A stretch of DNA of 64,000 nucleotides from Cryobacterium glaciale (GCF_004402535.1 NZ_SOEY01000023.1:1-64000); one strand, 5' to 3'. Counted from the first letter of the stretch, positions 14,494 to 23,194 are shown. Made by a program: numbers and translations. The notes: a model not told the origin generated them from the letters alone.

Positions 14494-15933
14494 ATGGAAC
14501 TGCGCGACTACATTCGCATCCTGCGCAAAGGATGGGTGCTGATTGCGGCGCTGACACTCGTGGCGGTGGGGGCGGCATCCGCTTTCTCGATTCTGCAGAC
14601 GCCCGCGTACAGTGCGACCGCGATGGTCGTTGTGTCCATGCAGTCGACCGGCACCACGAGCGACATGGTGCAGGGCAACAACTTCACCGTGGCGCGGGTC
14701 AAGACCTATGCTGAGCTGGCCAAGACGCCCGTCGTGCTGCTGCCGGTCATTGAAAACGTCAAGCTCGATCTCACCGCCGCGCAGCTCGCACCTCATATCG
14801 TGGCGTCGGCGCAGCTTGACACCTCGATCATCGACATCACCGTCACCGACACCGATCCGGCGCGGGCCGCGGAGATTGCCAACGAGGTCTCCGACAGCCT
14901 CGCCGCGTACGTGCCGGAACTCGAACGCAGCGCTGACGCCGACGCCGTCGACACGGTCAAGGTCATGCGCGTGCAGGTCGCGACCGTGCCGACGCGGCCG
15001 GTCAGCCCCAACGTTCCCCTCAACATTGCGCTCGGAGCCCTCGTGGGCCTCGCCCTCGGGGTAGGCCTCGCGGTGCTGCGGGAGACCCTCGACACCCGCA
15101 TTCGCACCCTGCGCGACGTCGCACAGGTCAGTGACCTGCCGGTGCTCGGCGGCATCGTCTTCGACCCGAAGGCCCCCGATCGGCCGCTCATCGTGCACGT
15201 CGACCCGCGCAGCCAGCGCGCCGAGTCGTTTCGCACGCTGCGCACCAACCTGCAGTTTCTCGACGTGGGCCGGGCCGACCGTTCGTTCGTGGTCACCTCG
15301 TCCATCGGCAGCGAGGGCAAAAGCACCACGAGCGCGAATCTGTGCATCGCGCTGGCGGATGCTGGCGCCCGCGTTCTGCTCGTCGACGCCGACCTGCGAC
15401 GACCCAAGGTCGCTGAATACATGGGCATCGAGGGCGCCGTCGGCCTGACCGACGTGCTGATCGGCCGGGCCGAGCTCAGCGACGTGATTCAGCCGTGGGG
15501 CAAGAGCCAGCTCTACGTTCTGCCGGCCGGACACATTCCGCCGAACCCGAGCGAGCTGCTCGGATCCGCCGGCATGAGCCACCTCATCGCCGAGTTCAAC
15601 CGCACCTTCGACGTGGTCATCTTCGACTCGCCGCCGCTGCTTCCGGTAACGGATGCCGCGATCCTTGCGAAGAACGTCGGCGGCGCCATCGTCATCGTGG
15701 CCGCCGGGCGCACCCACAAGAACCAGCTGGCCGGCGCCATCCATGCGCTACGCAGCGTCGAAGCCCCGATCTCGGGCATCGTCGTGACCATGATGCCCAC
15801 CCGCGGACCGGACTCCTACGGTTACAGCCAGTACGGCTACGGCCAGTACGGCTACGGCAACACCTACGGCAGCGAGCCCGCCGCGCCCCTCGATCCTGCG
15901 CCGCTTCCGCGCCGAGCCCGGGCCACGTCGTGA
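14494..15933 (+). CDS. Wzz-fused bacterial tyrosine kinase, copy 2
   Basis: 479 aa, clear paralogue of the gene at 11012 over its whole length. Both start ELRDY(L/I)RILR, and share the SFRTLRTNLQ(Y/F)LDVGR segment, Walker A (here SSIGSEGKST), Walker A' VLLVDADLRRPKV and Walker B VVIFDSPP. The tyrosine tail differs (YGYSQYGYGQYGYGNTYG) but keeps alternating Tyr/Gly. A Shine-Dalgarno-like GAAAGG sits about 8 bases before the ATG. The stop overlaps the phosphatase start by GTGA, indicating coupled synthesis of kinase and counteracting phosphatase. Confidence 0.9.
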   Translation: MELRDYIRILRKGWVLIAALTLVAVGAASAFSILQTPAYSATAMVVVSMQSTGTTSDMVQGNNFTVARVKTYAELAKTPVVLLPVIENVKLDLTAAQLAPHIVASAQLDTSIIDITVTDTDPARAAEIANEVSDSLAAYVPELERSADADAVDTVKVMRVQVATVPTRPVSPNVPLNIALGALVGLALGVGLAVLRETLDTRIRTLRDVAQVSDLPVLGGIVFDPKAPDRPLIVHVDPRSQRAESFRTLRTNLQFLDVGRADRSFVVTSSIGSEGKSTTSANLCIALADAGARVLLVDADLRRPKVAEYMGIEGAVGLTDVLIGRAELSDVIQPWGKSQLYVLPAGHIPPNPSELLGSAGMSHLIAEFNRTFDVVIFDSPPLLPVTDAAILAKNVGGAIVIVAAGRTHKNQLAGAIHALRSVEAPISGIVVTMMPTRGPDSYGYSQYGYGQYGYGNTYGSEPAAPLDPAPLPRRARATS

Positions 15934-16727
15934 CCGAACCGGGCGGTGCTTCCTCCAGGGCTGTCGCTTCGGCTTCCCGCCGGCCTGCGTTGGCGCCGTC
16001 CGCGGCATCCGCTTCGCCAACGGGCCTGTCGGTGCCGCACATTCTGATCGTCTGCACGGGAAACATCTGCCGGTCGCCGCTGGCGGAGCAGGTGCTGCGA
16101 GCCAGGCTGCTCGCGGCCGGGTCCGGTGTGACCGTCGCGAGCGCTGGAACCCAGGCCGTGGTCGGTGGCGCGATGACGCCCGAGGCCGCCGCCCTCGCCT
16201 TGAAGCTGGGCTCCGCCTCCACCGTCCACACGCCGCGCCAGCTCACCGCGGACATGCTGGCGCAGGCGGATCTCGTGCTGACTGCGACTCGCGATCACCG
16301 TCGCGACGTCGTCACCCTGTTTCCCAAGGCCACCCGCTACACCTTCACCCTGAACCAGTTCGCCCGTCTCGTGGACGCCGCCGCCGAGTCTGCCGCCCTC
16401 GCCGCCAGCCCCTCCGCCCCCTCCACTTCTGCACCGGGCCCGGGCCCGGAAACCGGGCCCACGATAGATCATGGGCCCGGTTCCGTAACATGGGCCCGGG
16501 CAGCGGATGCCCCCGCGGCCCAGCCGGCGGCATCCGCGTTCGCAGCCTTCGTCGCCTCCATCGCCGCCACCCGCGGACTCCAGCCCTCGCCCACCCCTCC
16601 GACCCGGGATGACATCGACGACCCGTACCGCCAGAACGCGTCCGTCTACTCCCGCGTCGCGGCCATCATTGACGACTCGGTGACCACCGTCGCCGCGGCG
16701 ATCTCGACCGCCCTGGCTGCGCGATGA
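15930..16727 (+). CDS. Low-molecular-weight protein tyrosine phosphatase with repeat insertion
   Basis: 265 aa, longer than the usual 150-190. The catalytic loop CTGNICRSP (Cys42, Arg48) follows a 35-residue Ala/Ser-rich leader. The DP-loop region appears as DDIDDPY near residue 235. Between the core and this loop lies a low-complexity stretch that includes, at residues 169-190, a copy of the 66-bp GGGCCC element (PGPGPETGPTIDHGP...). It starts with GTG overlapping the kinase stop and ends overlapping the next gene by ATGA. Expected role: dephosphorylation of the BY-kinase tyrosine tails. The repeat separates P-loop and DP loop in sequence, so whether activity is retained needs testing. Confidence 0.85.
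   Translation: MTEPGGASSRAVASASRRPALAPSAASASPTGLSVPHILIVCTGNICRSPLAEQVLRARLLAAGSGVTVASAGTQAVVGGAMTPEAAALALKLGSASTVHTPRQLTADMLAQADLVLTATRDHRRDVVTLFPKATRYTFTLNQFARLVDAAAESAALAASPSAPSTSAPGPGPETGPTIDHGPGSVTWARAADAPAAQPAASAFAAFVASIAATRGLQPSPTPPTRDDIDDPYRQNASVYSRVAAIIDDSVTTVAAAISTALAAR
16434..16499 (+). repeat. 66-bp GGGCCC element, copy C (inside phosphatase gene)
   Basis: Third copy, in the same codon phase as copy A and encoding a closely similar 22-residue peptide. CCGGGCCC and GGGCCCGG flank a 12-base loop (ACGATAGATCAT) and could pair as a hairpin. An Ala-rich stretch surrounds it, and AGCGGATGCC follows immediately. Confidence 0.9.
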
Positions 16728-17797
16728 AGGGCCGCAAGCGTTCGCGCGCCCCGCGTGACGGTTCGCGCCGCCGCATCTGGGCTTACGTCGCGATCGCGGT
16801 GTTCCTCATCCTCGACGCCTTCCTCGTAATGGCCGCTCTCAACGCGAACCGGGCGGACGCCGAAACCGCACCCGTCGCGGCCGCCGAGGTCTCCGCAACC
16901 CCAACCGCAACCCCAACCGCAACCCCAACCCCGACTCCCGCGCCCCGCCCGACCGTCGCGGCAACTGTCACGGTCGGCCCCGTGCCGGCCACACGCATCC
17001 TCTCGGCGGTGTCGTCGACCGTCGCCTGGCGGGCCGTCACCGGCATCTGCCCCGACCCGCTCGCCGACCCCGAGGTCAGCACCGATGCCGGCGCGACCTG
17101 GACCACGACCGACGCCCACACGCCCACCCAGGTGACGGCGCTGCAGAGCATCGACCCGACCAACGGTTCGGTCGCCGAGCTGCTCGGATTCGCCCAGACC
17201 GACTGCTCAGCCCAGGTCGTGCGCACCTTCGTGGGCGGCGACAACTACTCCTCCGCCGACGATGAACTCGACACCGCCTGGTACGTCGACCCGGCCTCAC
17301 GTGCCGAGGTGCACGGCCCCGACGGCCTTCAGCCCGCGCCCTGCGACTCGGTCGTCGCCGTCGCGCCCGGTCGCGACACCGATGCCGCCGCCGTTCTCTG
17401 CGCTGACGCCCGCGTCTTCACCACAGCGGATGCCGCCGCCTCCTGGTCAGCGCCGCTGACCGTTCCCGGGGCGCTCACCCTCACGGCGACGTCCGGCGGC
17501 TACCTGGCACTCGCCGCCGGAGCGGCGCCCGCCGCAGCCGAGCCGACCGCCACCCCGGCTGCCACCGCGACGCCGGCCACCTGCCTCGGTCTGAGCGTCA
17601 TCAACCTCAGTGTCGACTTCGCCGACCCGGCTGGCGCCCCGACGGCCGCAGCCACCGGATGCTACGTCACCGCCGCAGCGCCCGCCGAGCTGGCCGGAAA
17701 CATCGCGGTCGCGTCGGCCGCCGCCGATGACACCCTCTGGCTCTGGATCGGCGACGCCACCCTGCGCTCGACCGACGCCGGCCAAACCTGGCTCTAG
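16724..17797 (+). CDS. Membrane-anchored secreted protein with Asp-box (BNR) motifs
   Basis: 357 aa. Basic N-terminus, one membrane segment (about 18-40), then a Thr/Pro/Ala linker built from direct DNA repeats of AACCCCAACCGC. The extracellular part contains two Asp-box motifs, STDAGATW and STDAGQTW (the latter at the very C-terminus), plus paired cysteines (CPDP, DCSAQ, PCDS, LCAD, TCLG, GCYV) that may form disulfides. Asp-box repeats mark beta-propeller folds, but I see too few blades to assign an enzyme. Last gene of the tyrosine-kinase operon (ATGA overlap). Function unknown. Confidence 0.7.
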   Translation: MKGRKRSRAPRDGSRRRIWAYVAIAVFLILDAFLVMAALNANRADAETAPVAAAEVSATPTATPTATPTPTPAPRPTVAATVTVGPVPATRILSAVSSTVAWRAVTGICPDPLADPEVSTDAGATWTTTDAHTPTQVTALQSIDPTNGSVAELLGFAQTDCSAQVVRTFVGGDNYSSADDELDTAWYVDPASRAEVHGPDGLQPAPCDSVVAVAPGRDTDAAAVLCADARVFTTADAAASWSAPLTVPGALTLTATSGGYLALAAGAAPAAAEPTATPAATATPATCLGLSVINLSVDFADPAGAPTAAATGCYVTAAAPAELAGNIAVASAAADDTLWLWIGDATLRSTDAGQTWL

Positions 17798-17893
17798 TCG
17801 CCCCCGCCGCGTCGGCGCGTGGCCGCGGAGCCCCGCCGCCCGGGTACCTGCGGGTGCGACCCGCGCCCGCGCATCCGTCGCCGTGTACGTAAC

Positions 17894-17960
17894 GCCGGTA
17901 AATTTGCGACACGCCGAGCTGTGGGGCCCCAATCCACGGCGTGTCGCGAAATCTACCGGC
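17894..17960. repeat. 67-bp inverted-repeat element IR-1, copy 1
   Basis: Long hairpin with outer arms GCCGGTAAATTTGCGACACG / CGTGTCGCGAAATCTACCGG (one bulge) and a variable centre. Equally long copies at 32128-32194 and 46160-46226 conserve both arms but not the loop. The surrounding 17798-18243 interval (446 bp) holds no gene: only this element, IR-2, and a run of GCC-rich sequence. Confidence 0.9.
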
Positions 17961-18074
17961 ATTGCGTGCAGCGACGGCTCGATCCGCGCACGTTTCGCGC
18001 CCGCGAGGCCCCCGCCCTGCGCGGCCCCGCAAGGCCGCGCGCCGCCCGCGCCGCCCGCGCGGCCCCGCGACTCC

Positions 18075-18159
18075 GTGCAAAGCTGCGGAGATTCTCGCCC
18101 GTAGACCCCGAATCGCCCAGTTTCACCGTCCCACAGACGCAGCCTCCGCACTTACGCAC
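18075..18159. repeat. Inverted-repeat element IR-2, copy 1
   Basis: Imperfect hairpin with TGCGGAG at 18084 and CTCCGCA at 18144 as inner arms and GTGC/GCAC outside. It lies about 115 bp from IR-1. The same pairing of the two elements occurs at 32 kb and 46 kb. This copy is the most diverged. Confidence 0.6.
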
Positions 18160-18243
18160 GGCACCGGCGAGTACGAGACGGCGAATATTCCACAGAACCG
18201 CCAATCCCCGACGCGCAAACGCCCTCGGGACTAGTCTCAGCCC

Positions 18244-18564
18244 ATGGACGATAACGTCTCCTGGCTTTTCCAGAAGAAAGACGTGCATCAGCCGCGCCTC
18301 TGCCCGCAGTGCGGCGACCCCATGGAAGTCACCTGGCATGGCGCGAGGTATGACTACGGATGCGCGAACCTCGCCTGCACGCAGCTCTACTTCGGCCCCC
18401 CGTTTTCCGAGGCCGAGCTGGCCAGCACCGTTCCGGCCGAGGCACGTACGCCCAATTGCCCCCGTTGTCTCATGCCCATGCAGCTTGCCCCGGACGGTAA
18501 CGGCTGGCAGTTCGCCTGCCAGCAAAGCGGATGCGACGGCACCTGGCCCCCCACCACCCCCTGA
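18244..18564 (+). CDS. Small double zinc-ribbon protein
   Basis: 106 aa. Two zinc-binding modules: CPQC paired with CANLAC (residues about 20-45), and CPRC paired with CQQSGC (about 77-98). It ends CDGTWPPTTP. No enzymatic domain is visible; such proteins may bind nucleic acid or partners, but no family name is recognised. The hexamer TAGTCT at 18232-18237 followed by seven bases and ATG suggests a leaderless transcript. Confidence 0.75.
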   Translation: MDDNVSWLFQKKDVHQPRLCPQCGDPMEVTWHGARYDYGCANLACTQLYFGPPFSEAELASTVPAEARTPNCPRCLMPMQLAPDGNGWQFACQQSGCDGTWPPTTP

Positions 18565-18613
18565 CCCAGCCCCCACCGTCACCACGCACCCCCCGCCCCG
18601 CCTAAGTCGACAC

Positions 18614-19285
18614 ATGCCCGAAACCGACCCCGCGCCCACTGCCCCTCCGGCATCCGCGCAACTCACCGAACTCGCCCGCCGGGTCATCGATCTAATGCCC
18701 GAGCACGGTCGCATCCTGGTCGGAAACGCCGGTAGCCCCGGCGCCGGCAAGTCCACCCTCGCGATGACCGTCGCAGCGAAGGTTAACGAACTGCTCGGCA
18801 GCCCCGCGATCGCCGTGCACCTCCCCATGGACGGTTTCCACCTCGCCAACGCCACCCTCGACCGCCTCGGCCGGCACGACCGCAAGGGGGCCGTCGACAC
18901 TTCGACGGTTGGGGATTCATCGCCCATCTCCGCCGCCTCCTCACCGAAGACGACCACACCGTCTACGCGCCGAGCTTCAATCGCAGCGTCGACGAGGGCA
19001 TCGCCGCCGAGATCGCCGTGCTGCCGCGCCACCGAGTGGTCATCGTCGAGGGAAACTATCTGCTCGCCGGCACTGAACCCTGGGTGCAGATCGCGAGCCT
19101 CCTCACCGACAGCTGGTTCTGCGAGACCAGCGAAGCGGAGCGCCTCCGCCGCCTGGTCGACCGGCACGAGCGCCATGGACGCCCCCGCCGCCGCCCTCGC
19201 TTGGGCCGAGTCCGTCGACGGCCAGAACGCCCTCCTCATCGAGGCCACGCGCCCCCGTGCGACCCTGACCATCTCGGGCCAGTAG
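18614..19285 (+). pseudogene. Decayed P-loop sugar kinase (FrcK-like) with compensating frameshifts
   Basis: Paralogue of the intact kinase at 54187. The N-terminal 95 residues are normal (P-loop GSPGAGKST, then HLPMDGFHLANATLDRLGRH). At about 18899 one base is missing relative to the intact gene (GTCGACAC-TTCGACGG), putting roughly 95 residues in a wrong frame. Around 19172-19199 two more bases are missing, and the C-terminus (ALAWAESVDGQNALLIEATR) returns to frame. The middle portion is still readable in the next frame (VIVEGNYLLAG, WFCETSEAERLRRLVDRHE). High GC kept the shifted segment open, so it looks like one intact ORF, but activity is unlikely. Two independent sequencing errors would be the alternative. 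Confidence 0.85.
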
Positions 19286-19340
19286 TAGCGCACCCAAAGC
19301 GGATGCCCGCCGCTGGTGAAGACCCCGCCCCCGCGCCGCC

Positions 19341-19481
19341 TGTGATCTCGATCGGCGAGTTTCCGCTGGTCGAGGCGCGAGGTACGAGCGATCGAGACCC
19401 GCGCGCCGCCTGTGATCTCGATCGCTCGCAGGCTCGTGCCTCGATCGACGTTTCCGCTGGTCGAGGCGCGAGGAACGAGAC
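19341..19481. repeat. REP-like GGTCGAGGCGCGAG palindrome cluster
   Basis: Contains GGTCGAGGCGCGAGG...GAGCGATCGAGACC arms and the opposite arm GATCTCGATCGCTCG...CTCGTGCCTCGATCG, partly duplicated. The left half recurs at 19455. Other copies lie near 29.7-30.0, 32.5, 46.1, 48.1 and 56.2 kb, all intergenic. It occupies most of the gap between the decayed kinase and the hydrolase gene. Confidence 0.85.
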
Positions 19482-19486
19482 CCCAC

Positions 19487-20233
19487 CTACGCGACAGACC
19501 GCTCCGCCGCGACCGCGACCGTGGCGCGGATGAACGCGTCAAACAGACCGCTCCCGCCGCCCGACAGGTTCTCCTCCGGGTGCCACTGAACGCCGAGCAC
19601 GAACCGTGAGCCGGCCAGCTCCACCGCCTCGATCACGCCGTCGGGCGCGGATGCACTCGCAATCAACCCTCGTCCCAGACGCTGCACGGCCTGGTGGTGG
19701 TGCGACGTGATCGTCAGGTCCTCCGTGCCCACCGCGCGCGCGAGCCGCGTACCGGCAACGGGCCGAACCGTGTGGCTCGTGAACGTACCGACCACGTCCC
19801 GGTGCGGAGTCATGTCCAGTCGATCGCCCAGATGCTGCTCGAGCGTGCCGCCGAGCGCCACGTTGAGAATCTGCATGCCCCGGCAGACGCCATAGACCGG
19901 CACGCCGCGTTCGACCGCCCGACGGGCGAGAGCGACTTCCAAATCATCGCGAATGCGCAGCGGCGGGTCGTTCTCGGCGTGCGGCTGCTGATCGTACAGT
20001 TCCGGGTCCAGGTCGGCCCCGCCCGGCAACAGCAGCCCGTCGATCGCGTCCAACAGCCGATCCACGTTCGCGAGATTCACCGCGGTGCTCGGGATCAGAA
20101 TCGGCGAACCGCCCGCCTCAGAGATCGCAGCAACGTACGAGTGGTTGATCGCATCGTGCTGCACGGCAATCCACGGCCCGGTGGTGACGGCCTTGCGGTC
20201 GGCCACCAGCCCAATAATTGGTGTCAGTGTCAT
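19487..20233 (-). CDS. Class I glutamine amidotransferase-like gamma-glutamyl hydrolase (PuuD-like)
   Basis: 248 aa. The nucleophile elbow GVCRGMQ (Cys117) and the His-Glu pair in VQWHPEE near the C-terminus are those of peptidase C26 / PuuD, which cleaves gamma-glutamyl-GABA to glutamate and GABA. ATG at 20233 was preferred to an in-frame GTG at 20251 because GGAG lies 8 bases upstream of it. It follows the semialdehyde dehydrogenase gene closely, and the pair would convert gamma-glutamyl-GABA to succinate if a GABA transaminase is supplied from elsewhere. Matches the glutamine-synthetase-like ligase in the divergent operon. Confidence 0.87.
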   Translation of the reverse strand: MTLTPIIGLVADRKAVTTGPWIAVQHDAINHSYVAAISEAGGSPILIPSTAVNLANVDRLLDAIDGLLLPGGADLDPELYDQQPHAENDPPLRIRDDLEVALARRAVERGVPVYGVCRGMQILNVALGGTLEQHLGDRLDMTPHRDVVGTFTSHTVRPVAGTRLARAVGTEDLTITSHHHQAVQRLGRGLIASASAPDGVIEAVELAGSRFVLGVQWHPEENLSGGGSGLFDAFIRATVAVAAERSVA

Positions 20234-20247
20234 CTGAAAGGCTCCGT

Positions 20248-21615
20248 TCACGGTGTGCGAATAAGTTTCTTGTTCACGAACTCGTCCAGGGCGAACCGTC
20301 CGAGCTCACGCCCGACGCCGGAGCGTTTGGTGCCGCCGAACGGAAGATCCACGTGCGAATCCGTGTTCTCGTTGATGAAGACCATGCCAACGTCCAGGGC
20401 GTCGGCGACCGCGTGAGCAGCGTCGACGTCGGACGCGAAGACGGCCGATCCCAGCCCAAACGATGAGGTATTGGCAAGGGCGATCGCCTCCGCAGCGTCG
20501 GCGACCTTGTAGATCACTCCGACCGGCCCGAACAATTCCTCGCCGAATGCGCGCATCTGTGGGGTGACACCGGTCAAAACGGATGCCGCCATGAACGATC
20601 CCCGGTCGCCCACCCGGTGCCCGCCCGTGTGCAGCACGGCGCCCTGGTCGGTCGCGTCCCGAACCTGAGCGACCAACTCGGTCACCCCGGCGAGTGACGA
20701 CAGCGGCCCGAACCGGGTCGCCATCTGCTGCGGATCGCCAGGGACCATCTTGGAGACCCGGCTGGTGAAGCCGGCCACGAAGTCGTCGTAGTGCTTGTCG
20801 ATCACGATGAAACGTTTGGCGGCCGTGCAGGCCTGCCCCGCGTTGCTCATGCGGCCCGAAACGGCCGCGTCGATCGTGGCCTCGAGATCGTCGACCTCCA
20901 GCACGATGAACGGGTCGCTGCCGCCCAGCTCGAGCACGAACTTCTTCAGTGACCGGCCGGCCGCTTCGGCCACGGCCATCCCGGCCCGTTCGCTGCCGGT
21001 CAGGGAGACTCCCCGCACGCGGGGGTCGGCGATGATGCTCTCGACATCATTGCTCTGGGCGAAGAGGTTGATGTAGGCGTCTTCCGGCAGCCCGGCCTCG
21101 CGAAAGATTTCTTCCTGAACGAGCGCGGCCTGCGGGCAGTTGCTGGCATGTTTGAGCAGGATCGTGTTTCCAAGCAGCAGGTTGGGCGCGGCGAAACGGG
21201 CCACCTGGTAGTAGGGATAGTTCCACGGCATCACGCCCAGCAGCACGCCGAGCGGGGTGGACCGCACCACGGCGGAACCGCCGCGGGCCGGTTTCAGGTC
21301 TTCGTCGCCGATGAGTGCGGGCCCCAGCGTGGCGTAGTACTCATAGATATCGGCGACGAGGCCGACCTCGCCCATGCCCTGGCGCACCGGCTTACCCATT
21401 TCCGTGGCGATGATGCGGGCCAGTTCCTCTGTGCGGGCACGGTAAATCTGCGCCACTCGCAGCAAAATAGCCGCCCGCTCCGACACCGCTATTGCTCGCC
21501 AGCTGGTGAATTCCGTATCGGCGCGACCAATTGCCGCGTCGATCTCCTGAGGTGTCAGGCTGGCAAACTCTCGCTCCACGAGGCCGGTCACCGGGTTGGT
21601 CGTTTTATAAGACAC
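20248..21615 (-). CDS. NAD(P)-dependent succinate-semialdehyde dehydrogenase-type ALDH
   Basis: 455 aa, the size of short SSADH (GabD2/YneI-type) enzymes. Catalytic Glu229 (VLELGGSDPF) and Cys263 (NAGQACTAAKRF) are present, with the cofactor segment VMPWNYPYYQ near 129 and the family ending PFGGTKRSGVGRELG. GTG at 21615 is favoured over ATG at 21627 because GGAG precedes it by six bases; earlier starts lack family sequence. Divergent from the GntR regulator gene, leaving about 85 bp for both promoters. Exact aldehyde specificity cannot be read from sequence; context argues for succinate or 4-aminobutyrate semialdehyde. Confidence 0.88.
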   Translation of the reverse strand: MSYKTTNPVTGLVEREFASLTPQEIDAAIGRADTEFTSWRAIAVSERAAILLRVAQIYRARTEELARIIATEMGKPVRQGMGEVGLVADIYEYYATLGPALIGDEDLKPARGGSAVVRSTPLGVLLGVMPWNYPYYQVARFAAPNLLLGNTILLKHASNCPQAALVQEEIFREAGLPEDAYINLFAQSNDVESIIADPRVRGVSLTGSERAGMAVAEAAGRSLKKFVLELGGSDPFIVLEVDDLEATIDAAVSGRMSNAGQACTAAKRFIVIDKHYDDFVAGFTSRVSKMVPGDPQQMATRFGPLSSLAGVTELVAQVRDATDQGAVLHTGGHRVGDRGSFMAASVLTGVTPQMRAFGEELFGPVGVIYKVADAAEAIALANTSSFGLGSAVFASDVDAAHAVADALDVGMVFINENTDSHVDLPFGGTKRSGVGRELGRFALDEFVNKKLIRTP

Positions 21616-21700
21616 GTTGTTCTCCATTCTGGGGGAGCGGCACGAGGCCGCCCCCGGTTTTTGCCGATAGCGTTGTGAAACACGATATGAAAGAGCGACG

Positions 21701-22462
21701 ATGACGGAGCTGAATGGGATCAGGGCGTACGTTTTTCGCCCGCTCCCCGATATGTTGCGCGCCGACGCCATCACGCAACGTCTCACCACGGCGATCGCCC
21801 TCGGCCTCATCCGTCAGGGGGAGCAGCTGCCCGTGGAAAATCAGCTGACGGTCATGTTCGGTGCCGCCAGCGCCACGGTTCGCGACGCCCTGCAGACCCT
21901 GCGGGAGAGCGGCATCATCGCCACCCGACGAGGCCGAAGCGGTGGCACGTTCGTCGTCGGCACCCCGATCTTCGACACCGAGTCGCTGCACGCCCGGCTC
22001 CAGGACCTCTCGATGGCCGAATTGCGCGATCTGGGCGACGAGCTCGCCGCCGTCGCGGTGGCGACGATCCGACTGGCGCATGAGCGTGCGGTCGCTCATG
22101 ACTTTCCCCGATTGATCATGTTGGCGCAGTCCATCTCGACGGCCGAAGACCTCGCGGCCTGCAGCCGCGCCGACAGCCGCTTCCACATTGAACTGGCCGT
22201 CCTGGCCCAGTCGGAGCGCCTGATGCGCAGCGAGCTTCGCCTGCAGAGCGAAACCGTCGAACTGTTGTGGTCGGCGCAGTCGGTGGAGCCTGACCGCATT
22301 TTCGCCATGTCGGAGCATGTTGCCATTGCCGAGGCGCTGCGCACCGAAGACGTGCATCGGGCCGAAACGCTGGCTGTTCAGCACGTGCACCGCAACATCT
22401 ACCGAATGATTGAGGCCAAGATGACCCTGACCTATCCCAGCGACGACGCGAATCACGGATGA
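21701..22462 (+). CDS. GntR/FadR-family transcriptional regulator (FCD domain)
   Basis: 253 aa. The N-terminal winged helix includes ITQRLTTAIALGLIRQGEQLP and ATVRDALQTLRESGIIATRRGRSGG. The C-terminal all-helical FCD ligand domain includes ADSRFHIELAVLAQSERLM and HVAIAEALRTEDVHRAE, with the Asp/His pattern of metal-binding FCD regulators. Divergently placed against the dehydrogenase gene and coupled by ATGA to the Cache-like gene, so it probably senses a metabolite of the amine pathway and controls the flanking operons. Confidence 0.9.
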   Translation: MTELNGIRAYVFRPLPDMLRADAITQRLTTAIALGLIRQGEQLPVENQLTVMFGAASATVRDALQTLRESGIIATRRGRSGGTFVVGTPIFDTESLHARLQDLSMAELRDLGDELAAVAVATIRLAHERAVAHDFPRLIMLAQSISTAEDLAACSRADSRFHIELAVLAQSERLMRSELRLQSETVELLWSAQSVEPDRIFAMSEHVAIAEALRTEDVHRAETLAVQHVHRNIYRMIEAKMTLTYPSDDANHG

Positions 22463-23181
22463 CCATGGTCACGACCGCAGGCCAGGCCGCGGTTCAGATT
22501 GCGGCCTGGTTTGACGGCGTCTTCGGTGAACTCGATGAGCTGAGCACCCGCATCAGTTCGACCCTGCTGGAGGCGCGTGGTGCGCGGTCGCGCTTCACCG
22601 AGGCCGATTTGAAACCGGTGAAACTCATCACGGCGGGTTTCCTGGCCCGTCAGAGCGTCGTCGCAGCGGCCGGCGTCATTCTGGCCCCTGGCACGGTCGA
22701 CCCCAACCGCGGAACGATCGAGTGGTGGCGCCATGACGAGCAGGGCATCACCGGCAAGGTCGTGTTCAACCTGACTCCGCAGACCGGGTCGTTCTACGAC
22801 TTCGCCACCCTGCCCTGGTTCGACAACGCGGTGAAGAACGCCAATCGCACCCTGACCGGACCGTATGTGGACTTCGGCGGGCTCGATCAATACATCATGA
22901 CCATGACCGTGCCGCTCGAACTCGGCGCCGACGTGATCGGCATGGTCGGCTGCGATATCGATGTGCGTGCCATCGAGACCGTCATCGTGCCTATCCTGCG
23001 TCGCATCCCGGGCGATGCCGCCCTGCTCAGCGCCGACCAGCATGTGATCCTGGGCAACTCCGGGCGTTTCCTGGTGGGAAATCGGGTGCGCAGCACCCCC
23101 ACAGACGGCGGCCTCATTCCGGTGGATTCCGCGTTTTTGGGGCTCAGCCTGGTCTGCGCGCAACACACCGACTACCGCTGA
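22459..23181 (+). CDS. Cache/PDC-like ligand-binding protein lacking membrane or signal segment
   Basis: 240 aa. The central part (GTIEWWRHDEQGITGKV, FYDFATLPWFDNAVKNANRT, GPYVDFGGLDQYIMTMTVPL) has the order and WF...GPYxD pattern of extracytoplasmic Cache sensor domains. There is no signal peptide, transmembrane helix or output domain, so it appears cytoplasmic. It is co-translated with the GntR regulator (ATGA overlap). It may be a soluble ligand-sensing accessory for that regulator or for the amine enzymes; this is inference. Confidence 0.6.
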   Translation: MTMVTTAGQAAVQIAAWFDGVFGELDELSTRISSTLLEARGARSRFTEADLKPVKLITAGFLARQSVVAAAGVILAPGTVDPNRGTIEWWRHDEQGITGKVVFNLTPQTGSFYDFATLPWFDNAVKNANRTLTGPYVDFGGLDQYIMTMTVPLELGADVIGMVGCDIDVRAIETVIVPILRRIPGDAALLSADQHVILGNSGRFLVGNRVRSTPTDGGLIPVDSAFLGLSLVCAQHTDYR

Positions 23182-23194
23182 CGTCGCACGCATC

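Noticed and set aside
17819..18613. Long N-terminal extension of the decayed kinase frame
   Set aside because: It runs through IR-1, IR-2 and the zinc-ribbon gene in another frame and has no homology; the kinase begins at 18614.
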